Shown here one piece after another: positions 31,341 to 36,518 of a DNA stretch of 36,518 nucleotides; the stretch's first letter is position 1; every line of letters starts with the position of its first letter. A program made the translations under genes and the position numbers. Source of the DNA: a bacterium (GTDB lineage Bacteria; Patescibacteriota; Minisyncoccia; UBA9983); contig JAADHB010000017.1 in the NCBI GenBank assembly GCA_013152035.1, positions 1-36,518 on the forward strand, written 5' to 3'. The notes beneath the pieces are model-generated. The model was not told where the DNA came from and did not search any database. It saw nothing but the letters and a program-made list of their open reading frames with translations.

Positions 31341-31878
31341 TACTTTCCTTTATCGCGTTATTAATCGCGGAAATTGCCGCCCTCCTTGAGGCGTATTTTT
31401 CTTTTTCCATATACCCCAAATTGTGGAGCGTTCCGGATAAAAAAGAGATTTCCAATTCTTCCGCCTCTTCCTTCCCCAAAGTTTTTTCACTCAGGATTGC
31501 GTAGGCGTTTTTTAATTCGCTCCATAAAAAATCGTTTTTCTCCTCTCCTTGAACCATCCTGTTCAAAAGTCCGGCAAACCCCGAAAACAACGCCAAATTC
31601 CTCGGCGAAGAGGTGATTTTACCCTTGCGCGCGATTTCTTCGGCGTCAATAATTTTCCAGACGGGGCGGCCGGAGGATTTTCCGGCGAGCAGCCCGAAAC
31701 GGGAAAGGGAAAAAGTTTCCAGATTGCAGCGGAGTTTTGATTTCATTTGGCGGACGCTTTTCGCCGCCGCCGTTATTTTGCCGAATTTTTCCGTGAAAAC
31801 GGTGAAAATCCTGTCCGCCTCCCCGAAATCGCTCCCGCTCAAGATAATCCCCTCGGTTTGATAAATAATATTCGCCAT
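31333..31878 (-). CDS. recO: DNA repair protein RecO, short form
   Basis: RecO works with RecR to load RecA on SSB-coated DNA. The 181-aa protein starts MANIIYQTEGIILSGSDFGE, with the N-terminal OB domain (ADRIFTVFTEKFGKITAAAK, CNLETFSLSRFGLLAGKSSG). The C-terminal helical part is present but shortened (FSGFAGLLNRMVQGEEKN, WSELKNAYAIL) and the zinc-binding Cys4 region seen in many RecO proteins (about 240 aa) is missing. It precedes the DUF11-like gene, whose -10 box overlaps its stop. RecO, RecA and SSB all lie in this window, though not as one operon. Confidence 0.85.
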   Translation of the reverse strand: MANIIYQTEGIILSGSDFGEADRIFTVFTEKFGKITAAAKSVRQMKSKLRCNLETFSLSRFGLLAGKSSGRPVWKIIDAEEIARKGKITSSPRNLALFSGFAGLLNRMVQGEEKNDFLWSELKNAYAILSEKTLGKEEAEELEISFLSGTLHNLGYMEKEKYASRRAAISAINNAIKESML

Positions 31879-31924
31879 TACCGGCAATTATATGTTTTCC
31901 ACGGGCATATTGCAAAAAGGAAGG

Positions 31925-31933
31925 TGGTATGAT
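31925..31933 (+). promoter_or_regulatory. Extended -10 promoter of an isolated mini-gene
   Basis: TGGTATGAT (TGn plus TATGAT) lies 36 nt before the ATG of the 20-codon ORF at 31970. No clear -35 is seen, which fits an extended -10 promoter. Confidence 0.5.
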
Positions 31934-31969
31934 ATCTTGGGAGTAGAATCAAAAAGGAGGTGATACAAT

Positions 31970-32032
31970 ATGGTTGCCACCAGAGCCGCTCCAGTGGCCA
32001 CATCCACAGCCACACGAAAGGTACTCTCATGA
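31970..32032 (+). CDS. Free-standing 20-codon ORF with a near-perfect Shine-Dalgarno
   Basis: ATG to TGA encodes MVATRAAPVATSTATRKVLS, a small Ala/Thr/Val-rich basic peptide with no recognised family. Nine nucleotides before the ATG, AAGGAGGTGAT (31954-31964) complements the 16S rRNA 3' end over about 11 nt, far stronger than any other start here. An extended -10 box lies upstream, and a GCGGC/GCCGC hairpin then a terminator close the unit, giving a transcript of about 160 nt. Neighbouring genes on both sides are on the minus strand, so it is not a leader for a downstream gene. It could be a real microprotein, or a small RNA that binds the ribosome through its SD. The +1 frame is also open (Pro/His-rich) but lacks a start. 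Confidence 0.5.
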   Translation: MVATRAAPVATSTATRKVLS

Positions 32033-32071
32033 CCTAAACGCTGCAGCGCGGCACAGGTCGGCCGCAGGTTC

Positions 32072-32098
32072 GCCCCCACCTTACGGGGGCTTTTTTAT
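32072..32098 (+). terminator. Rho-independent terminator of the 20-codon mini-gene
   Basis: GCCCCC and GGGGGC arms around a 7-nt loop are followed by TTTTTTATTT. It faces the permease gene end (32099, opposite strand). Confidence 0.85.
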
Positions 32099-33271
32099 TT
32101 ACGCGAAAATTTGCCAGAGCTGGTAGGCGACGCCGGACAGTATGCCAGCGATCGCCAGGATTTCAATAAAACGCGTCGGTTTGGTGTAATTTCCGTTGTC
32201 CGGCTTCAGCAGGTCGCCGGGATCACCGCTTCTGATTCTTTTTCTCAAGCTTCTCGCCATTAAAATAATAAAAATCCCGATGGTTCCGAGCCCCAACGCC
32301 CCGACCAATGACAAAATTCTCGCGAAATCAACGGCGCCGAGAAGAAACAGCCCGACCGGGGGAAGTACCGCCATCAGCCACGCCCAAAACCTCGGAACAT
32401 TGTAGTCATACCTGAATATGTTTCTCATATCCGTCGCCATCGCCAAAAAAGAGGTAAAAACCGCGAGCAGTCCGATAAGAGACCCCGCCAGGAAGGCGTT
32501 TTTCCCGAGCACTTTGGCGATCCCAAAAAGAGCTTCGGATGAAGTATGGTCGTTGCTCGCCCCCCAAACGGCTATCACGAACAAAAAATAAAAGATCGCG
32601 GACAGAATTAGGCTCGCCGCGATAACTTTCTTAAAATCTTTGATTGATGATTTTGAAAAAATGTCGCGGACCTCAGGAAGGGTCGCGAATCCGCTCAAAG
32701 AAAACAGCCAGATTCCGTACGGCATAAACCAGTCGCCCGTGAAGCTCGTGTTGAAATTCATAAGAAAATTCTCCGCCTTAATCGCGGGAAGGGCGGCGAT
32801 AAGCAGATAAATTATAAACGCGAAGAGCGGAATCGTGAGGTAAAAATTAATGTTCGCTATTTTTTTGAGATTCAATAAAACCAGAATTCCGGCGACGGCG
32901 AAAAACAGAAGGGACAGAGAAAATCTATAGGCGCCGTGGTCAAAGAAATTTGACAAAAAAAGCCCTCCCAGCAGCCCGTAAACCAAAAGAGAACCGTAAT
33001 AAGACGCGACAGTGGCGAAAAGGGCGAATTGCTTCGCCTTGCTTCCGAGAAAAATCTCCACATAGCCGGTAAAGCGGTGTTTCCCTCTCGCGTAAAACGC
33101 CACCTCCCCGTACAGAAAATGAAGGAGAAACAATATAAAAAAGACCGCGGCGAAATTGACAACCCCCCAAAAAAGCCCCGCACGGGAAAAAGCGAAAGGC
33201 AGGGCGAACATTCCCGCCCCGAACATCATCCCCACCATCATTCCAATTCCTTTTATGTAGAGGCGCGACAT
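32099..33271 (-). CDS. Amino-acid permease, aromatic amino acid (HAAAP)/APC-like
   Basis: The 390-aa protein starts MSRLYIKGIGMMVGMMFGAG and has about 11 membrane helices, in the order GMFALPFAFSRAGLFWGVVN, FAAVFFILFLLHFLYGEVAF, ASYYGSLLVYGLLGGLFLSN, SLLFFAVAGILVLLN and so on to a C-terminal helix. The first helix breaks at a G-x-G-M-F-A-L-P segment, the substrate-binding unwound region of the APC superfamily, and the arrangement resembles tryptophan/tyrosine permeases. It would import an amino acid with H+ or Na+; the actual substrate is unknown. Uptake of amino acids fits an organism with poor biosynthesis. A hairpin terminator separates it from the upstream SLOG-family gene. Confidence 0.85.
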   Translation of the reverse strand: MSRLYIKGIGMMVGMMFGAGMFALPFAFSRAGLFWGVVNFAAVFFILFLLHFLYGEVAFYARGKHRFTGYVEIFLGSKAKQFALFATVASYYGSLLVYGLLGGLFLSNFFDHGAYRFSLSLLFFAVAGILVLLNLKKIANINFYLTIPLFAFIIYLLIAALPAIKAENFLMNFNTSFTGDWFMPYGIWLFSLSGFATLPEVRDIFSKSSIKDFKKVIAASLILSAIFYFLFVIAVWGASNDHTSSEALFGIAKVLGKNAFLAGSLIGLLAVFTSFLAMATDMRNIFRYDYNVPRFWAWLMAVLPPVGLFLLGAVDFARILSLVGALGLGTIGIFIILMARSLRKRIRSGDPGDLLKPDNGNYTKPTRFIEILAIAGILSGVAYQLWQIFA

Positions 33272-33282
33272 TTTATTGCCAA

Positions 33283-33304
33283 AAAACCGCTAGCGGGCGG
33301 TTTT
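33283..33304 (-). terminator. Terminator overlapping the end of the SLOG-family gene
   Basis: AAAACCGC and GCGGTTTT arms around 6 nt are followed on the minus strand by TT (T6 in total). It includes the stop codon of the gene at 33290 and lies 12 nt before the permease start. Confidence 0.7.
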
Positions 33305-33862
33305 GTCTTTTTTGACGAGTTCAACCACCTTTTCAACCAGGCGCTTGGGGTCGCTGTCAAAGACGACTTTTCCGGGACCGCGATGAGATTTCTCAATAAC
33401 GCTTCTTATTGTTTCGTCCATTTCCCAGTCCCCCTCCAAAACGCCTATCGGTTTGTCGTCCTCAAAGGCGATGGTGAATTCGTTGAGCGTCCCCATTCTC
33501 CCGCACCCGACCAAGACGGCGTCCGCCGAACGGGTAAGCAGAAGATTTCTTCCGGAATAACCGAAGCCGGTGAAAATGATAAGGTCAAGATATTCCAAGG
33601 GAAGTTTATATCTTTCAACATGCTCCTTTTCGGATGAAGCGGGAGAAAGCCCGATTGAAATTCCGTCAATCTCCTTGGCGCCCATAGCGGACCAAAGAGG
33701 GAAGCCGGTCGTGGCGCCGGTGACAAGGGCGCAATTGTGGCGTATGATTTCCCTGCCAAGCTCTTTCGCCTTTTCCAGCGCGCCGTCGCCGCAGTGGCCG
33801 GTTTCAGCCGCTCCCGAAACGCACAATTTTATTTTAAGATGTAAGTGTTTTCCCGGATTCAT
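33290..33862 (-). CDS. SLOG/LOG-like Rossmann-fold protein (TIGR00725-type)
   Basis: The 190-aa protein starts MNPGKHLHLKIKLCVSGAAE, chosen at 33862 because beta-1 (KIKLCVSGAAETG) begins there; the longer reading runs into the upstream gene. Family landmarks are ALVTGATTGFPLWSAMGAKE (nucleotide-binding loop), GISIGLSPAS, LDLIIFTGFGYSGRN and the GCGRMGTLNEFTIAFEDDKP segment, equivalent to PGGxGTxxE of LOG proteins, here changed to GCGRMGTLNE. LOG proteins cleave cytokinin nucleotides, while other SLOG proteins bind nucleotide signals; the change leaves the catalytic Glu but alters the phosphate loop. It lies 7 nt after the beta-CASP RNase, so they are co-transcribed. Function uncertain. Confidence 0.8.
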   Translation of the reverse strand: MNPGKHLHLKIKLCVSGAAETGHCGDGALEKAKELGREIIRHNCALVTGATTGFPLWSAMGAKEIDGISIGLSPASSEKEHVERYKLPLEYLDLIIFTGFGYSGRNLLLTRSADAVLVGCGRMGTLNEFTIAFEDDKPIGVLEGDWEMDETIRSVIEKSHRGPGKVVFDSDPKRLVEKVVELVKKDKTAR

Positions 33863-33869
33863 TTTTTTA

Positions 33870-35237
33870 TTATATATCAAGTTCAAAGTTATCGCCAGTT
33901 TCGGGCGCCGCCGCGTCCACCCCGAGATAATCCCGCAATCGTTGGGTGAAAAACAAGGACGATTTCGGCTCCCCCTGAACGACAAAAACTTTCTTTACCG
34001 TATCCGCGGTGTTATGGACAAAATCAAAAAGATCATTCATATCCGGATGGGCGGAGTAGCCGCGAATATTCTCCACCCTCGCCCTGACACGAACCGTCTC
34101 TCCCATAATTCTCACCGTTTTCTGCCTTTCCTGAAGTCGCCTGCCCAAAGATCCCGCCGCCTGATAACCCATCAACAGCAGCGCGCTTTTCGGGTCCGGC
34201 AAATAATTGAGTTCGTGGTGCACTATCCTTCCGCCGTTGGACATCCCCGATCCGGCGATAATGATTTTCGGGAAAGGCGCGCGCTTTATCGCCTTTGACT
34301 CTTCCGTTTTCAGTGTCATTTTCAAGCCCGGAAATTGGAAAAGGGCGTCTCCGGAGCGGATAATGTCTTTGGCGTTTTCGTTGTAGTATCTTTGGTACTT
34401 TTTGTAAACATTCGTCGCCTTTATCGCCAGCGGGCTGTCAAGAAAAATAGGCGCCCGCGGAATGCGGCCGTGCTCCACCAAATCGTTTATCTGAAAAAGC
34501 AGTTTTTGCGTGCGTTCAAGGGAAAAGGCGGGAATCATAAGCGCCCCGCCGCTATGCATCGTGTCCTCTATCACTCTTTCAAGTTTCAAGTTCGCCTCGT
34601 TCAACTCTTCGTGTTCGCGGTCGCCGTATGTGCTTTCAATGATAAGAAAATCCGCGTCCGTGACTTTTTCCGTGTCCCTCAACAACGGGTTTGGCGGGTT
34701 TCCAAGGTCGCCGGTAAAGAGAATTTTTTTGCCTCCGCGCGCGATTTCCACCATCGCCGAACCCATAACATGCCCGGCGTCCCTGAAATTTATGTTGAAG
34801 TCCGCGACCGGGATGCCGTCATGGTAATCAACGGGATTCCATAAGCCGAGCGCCCTTTGTATGTCATCCTCCGAATAGATGGCGTCTTTCTTTCTGCTTC
34901 GCCTCGCCTCTTTTCTCATCACGCCCAAACTGTCGGCGAGCATCAGCTCCGCCAGGTCGCGCGTGGGCGGAGTTGAAAAAATTTTTCCGCGAAATCCGTC
35001 TCTCACGAGTTTTGGCACCCTGCCGATATGGTCAAGGTGGGCGTGAGTTATGAAAAGCGCGTCAATTGAAGCCGGGTCGTAAGGAAAAGAGTCGTCGTTT
35101 TTGTCCTCGCTTATTTTTGTGCCCTGAAAAAGTCCGCAGTCAACCAGTATTTTCGTATCACCGGACTCAAGAAGATAATTTGAACCGGTAACGCTCTGCG
35201 CCCCTCCGCAAAATGTAAGTTTAAGTTTTTGATTCAT
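33870..35237 (-). CDS. MBL-fold, beta-CASP ribonuclease (CPSF/YSH1-like)
   Basis: The 455-aa protein starts MNQKLKLTFCGGAQSVTGSN. The metallo-beta-lactamase motif HAHLDH (residues 65-70) gives the two-zinc site, with later ligands in FRDAGHVMGSAMVEI and FTGDLGNPPN. The inserted beta-CASP domain runs from about STYGDREHEE to SGMSNGGRIVHHEL, with ALMIPAFSLERTQKLLFQI. The C-terminus returns to the fold with ENIRGYSAHPDMNDLFDF. Such enzymes degrade or process RNA (exo- and endonuclease). It overlaps the upstream membrane gene by 17 nt and precedes the SLOG gene by 7 nt. RNase J-type C-terminal domains are absent. Confidence 0.95.
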   Translation of the reverse strand: MNQKLKLTFCGGAQSVTGSNYLLESGDTKILVDCGLFQGTKISEDKNDDSFPYDPASIDALFITHAHLDHIGRVPKLVRDGFRGKIFSTPPTRDLAELMLADSLGVMRKEARRSRKKDAIYSEDDIQRALGLWNPVDYHDGIPVADFNINFRDAGHVMGSAMVEIARGGKKILFTGDLGNPPNPLLRDTEKVTDADFLIIESTYGDREHEELNEANLKLERVIEDTMHSGGALMIPAFSLERTQKLLFQINDLVEHGRIPRAPIFLDSPLAIKATNVYKKYQRYYNENAKDIIRSGDALFQFPGLKMTLKTEESKAIKRAPFPKIIIAGSGMSNGGRIVHHELNYLPDPKSALLLMGYQAAGSLGRRLQERQKTVRIMGETVRVRARVENIRGYSAHPDMNDLFDFVHNTADTVKKVFVVQGEPKSSLFFTQRLRDYLGVDAAAPETGDNFELDI

Positions 35238-35667
35238 ATTCTGGCTTATGTTTTTTGAAATACCTTATAAAAACAAGTCCGGCGACCAGCCCTCCGAGCA
35301 GGTCAAAAAAGAGATCGCCCATCGTGTCTTGCAATCCGACTTGATTAAAGCCGACGGCGGCGCCCTTGCCCGTCAGGAAATCGACGCAAAATTCAAAAAG
35401 CTCCCAGCCGACCCCGACCAGCGCGGCGAACGACACGGCGGTGAGCAAAAAAACGGGTATCGGCAGGCGGATGCTCCCCGCCTTTTTTGAAAAAAATACG
35501 AAGTACGCCGTTACCAGCGCCAGCCACGCTCCCCCCAAGAAATGCATAACATTGTCAAACCACGAAACCCTCCAATACAAAAAATAATAGAGGGCGAAAG
35601 AATGCAATAAAAAAATAAAGACAATCAGCCCCGTGATAAAACGCGAAAATTTCTTTTTGAAAGGCAT
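35221..35667 (-). CDS. DUF2238/YjdF-like four-helix membrane protein
   Basis: The 148-aa protein starts MPFKKKFSRFITGLIVFIFL. Four membrane helices are seen (about 8-30, 40-60, 75-95, 118-138). Family signatures are WFDNVMHFLGGAWLALV, GVGWELFEFCVDF and QDTMGDLFFDLLGGLVAG, with the conserved His, Glu and Asp residues facing the membrane interior. Members resemble VanZ-like and DUF2238 proteins; their biochemical role is not known. It overlaps the beta-CASP RNase by 17 nt, so the two are coupled. About 240 nt upstream are the ncRNA and ndk. Confidence 0.8.
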   Translation of the reverse strand: MPFKKKFSRFITGLIVFIFLLHSFALYYFLYWRVSWFDNVMHFLGGAWLALVTAYFVFFSKKAGSIRLPIPVFLLTAVSFAALVGVGWELFEFCVDFLTGKGAAVGFNQVGLQDTMGDLFFDLLGGLVAGLVFIRYFKKHKPEYESKT

Positions 35668-35699
35668 TATACGCTTAATAATAACATAAAAAACGCAAA

Positions 35700-35863
35700 A
35701 TAAAAAACCCGAACGGTCGGGGTTCTTATTGGGCTACCGGAGGCAAACTCTCCCAGCGTTTCGCCAGGTGGGTGCCCGCAATGCCTCGCCAAGGCGAGAC
35801 AAGATGTAAGGCTCCCGTAGAGAATAACTTAGTCTAGGAAGTTATGCCCTCGATAACCCACTT
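35700..35863 (-). ncRNA. Unidentified structured RNA with its own promoter and terminator
   Basis: The minus strand between ndk and the DUF2238-like gene has no ORF but many paired segments: AUAACUU/AAGUUAU, CUCGC/GCGAG around CUUG, CCUGGCG/CGCUGGG around AAA, and GUGGGU near the 5' end with ACCCAC further on. CUACxGGAG and CUCCxGUAG, and GGGC and GCCC, can pair across that stem, suggesting a pseudoknot. It ends in a CCCGA-loop-TCGGG hairpin with TTTTTTA (35701-35721) and starts just after a good promoter. No SRP, RNase P or tmRNA signature is present. A lineage-specific or 6S-like RNA is possible; the identity is open. Confidence 0.65.
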
Positions 35864-35865
35864 GC

Positions 35866-35893
35866 ATTGTATCACCTTGGGCGCAAAAATCAA
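35866..35893 (-). promoter_or_regulatory. Promoter of the ncRNA at 35700-35863
   Basis: On the minus strand TTGATT (35893-35888), a 16-nt spacer and TACAAT (35871-35866) preceded by an extended-10 TGA. It lies just beyond the ndk stop and points into the structured RNA. Confidence 0.65.
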
Positions 35894-35910
35894 GGCGAAA
35901 ATATTTCGCG

Positions 35911-36393
35911 TTAAAGCATTTCTCCCCTCTCTTCTTCGCCGTAAACAAATTCATAGTCCGCCTTTTTATATTCAAAAATTTCGCCGGAATTGAAGAATCT
36001 TTTTATCTCCAGCTCCGCGCTTTCCGGAGAATCGGACGCGTGGACGATGTTCGCCTGCCCGCTTACGGAAAGATCTCCCCTTATGGTGCCGGCGTCCGCC
36101 TCGTATCCTTTGGTGGAGCCGACAATCAATCTCGTTGCCTTAATCGCGTTTATTCCGGACAAAACAACAGCCGTAACGGGCGCGGATTTCATAAATTTTT
36201 TCAGCGATTCAAAAAAGGGCTTGCCCTTGTGCTGGCAATAATGCTCGTCAAGCAAAACATCCTCAAGTTGGATCATTTTCATTCCGACAATCTTCAGGCC
36301 CTTCCTTTCAAAACGGCCTATGATTTCGCCCATCAAATTCCGCTGCAAAGCGTCCGGCTTGATTATGATTAATGTTCTCTCTTCTTTTACCAT
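35911..36393 (-). CDS. ndk: Nucleoside diphosphate kinase
   Basis: NDK moves the gamma phosphate between nucleoside di- and triphosphates through a phosphohistidine. The 160-aa protein starts MVKEERTLIIIKPDALQRNL, with the family order LIIIKPDA, GRFERKGLKIVGMKMIQL, VTAVVLSGINAIKATRLIVG, AGTIRGDLS and the active-site His in ANIVHASDS (usually NxVHGSDS). The length is slightly more than usual because of an acidic tail (YKKADYEFVYGEEERGEML). A promoter lies just upstream. It is the last recognisable gene before the terminal palindrome. Confidence 0.97.
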   Translation of the reverse strand: MVKEERTLIIIKPDALQRNLMGEIIGRFERKGLKIVGMKMIQLEDVLLDEHYCQHKGKPFFESLKKFMKSAPVTAVVLSGINAIKATRLIVGSTKGYEADAGTIRGDLSVSGQANIVHASDSPESAELEIKRFFNSGEIFEYKKADYEFVYGEEERGEML

Positions 36394-36399
36394 ACAACC

Positions 36400-36429
36400 A
36401 TTCTACAAAATTTAACTCAAATTTGCCAA
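36400..36429 (-). promoter_or_regulatory. Promoter of ndk
   Basis: On the minus strand TTGGCA (36429-36424), an 18-nt spacer and TAGAAT (36405-36400), 6 nt before the ATG at 36393. The mRNA would be leaderless or nearly so. Confidence 0.6.
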
Positions 36430-36465
36430 CCCCCACCCCTCGAAATCCGACCTGCCACACTATAA

Positions 36466-36518
36466 CTCGGACCAACAAATCCCCCAAGGTAAGACCTTGG
36501 GGGATTTGTTGGTCCGAG
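36466..36518. repeat. 53-bp palindrome at the window end, CCAAGG...CCTTGG family
   Basis: Exact 25-bp arms (36466-36490 and 36494-36518) enclose AAG. The core CCAAGGTAAGACCTTGG is shared with the palindrome at 11146-11196. The window ends exactly at the outer edge of the palindrome, which suggests that the assembly stopped there. Confidence 0.9.

Noticed and set aside
31888-32079. 63-aa minus-strand open frame opposite the mini-gene
   Set aside because: It is read through the terminator region and SD on the other strand; composition looks like a shadow.
35700-35863. Firm identification of the ncRNA as 6S RNA
   Set aside because: A single long rod with a central bubble could not be drawn from the sequence; the pairing favours a multi-stem or pseudoknot form, so the name was withheld.
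1-36518. Recoded TGA (SR1/Gracilibacteria code 25)
   Set aside because: Many intact genes end in TGA at coupled junctions (for example 364 and 2405), so TGA is a stop.
1-36518. CRISPR arrays, insertion sequences or prophage genes
   Set aside because: No spaced direct-repeat array, transposase, integrase or phage structural gene was seen on either strand.

Overview
The window looks like a contig from a Candidate Phyla Radiation / Patescibacteria (Parcubacteria-like) genome. Supporting this are compact genes with short or overlapping junctions, shortened housekeeping proteins (RecO of 181 aa, MetRS of 473 aa, a phosphohexomutase of 383 aa), a short single-chain GlyRS, very large Ser/Thr-rich surface proteins, a tRNA without an encoded CCA, and promoter -10 boxes only 6-7 nt from several start codons. 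TGA is used as a stop, so the code is standard and not the recoded SR1/Gracilibacteria code. The lineage call is inference from gene style, not a phylogeny.

Layout. 1-16090 is entirely on the minus strand. 364-6281 is a surface-glycan cluster with four GT4 glycosyltransferases, two SAM methyltransferases (the leftmost runs off the window) and a MazF/PemK-type toxin translationally coupled to one glycosyltransferase. Upstream of it lie three exported or anchored proteins: an 1177-aa phospholipase C-like / Ig / lamin-tail / beta-helix protein, a small NTF2-like anchored protein and a TPR protein. Next comes a very large S-layer-like protein with a peptidoglycan-binding domain (11290-14855), split by a frameshift. 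A 512-nt gene-free AT-rich stretch follows, with several inverted repeats and one perfect DnaA box, then a winged-helix regulator with repeated putative operators around its start.

16216-21047 is on the plus strand: ftsK (frame broken by a 13-bp tandem duplication), a small anchored Ig-like protein, recA, efp, tRNA-Ala(CGC) and a Phd/RelE toxin-antitoxin pair. 21107-22252 is the rpsF-ssb-rpsR operon on the minus strand; an 8-bp tandem duplication disrupts the start of rpsR. manB-like phosphohexomutase (plus) is divergent from it. The rest is minus strand: tatD-metG, an AI-2E-family permease with an M16 peptidase, glyS, a CARDB/DUF11-like anchored protein, recO, an amino-acid permease, a SLOG-family protein, a beta-CASP RNase, a DUF2238-like membrane protein, an unidentified structured ncRNA and ndk.

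Points of interest: (i) an isolated plus-strand mini-transcription unit at 31925-32098 (extended -10, near-perfect Shine-Dalgarno, 20-codon ORF, terminator); (ii) a promoter- and terminator-bounded ncRNA at 35700-35863; (iii) a dispersed palindrome family with a CCAAGG...CCTTGG core (11146, 29380, 36466); (iv) two essential genes broken by short perfect tandem duplications; (v) a heptanucleotide tract and a 13-bp-repeat-flanked GC-rich insert in one glycosyltransferase; (vi) a 13-bp motif kept in two reading frames around a regulator start. No CRISPR array, insertion sequence, prophage or rRNA was seen.
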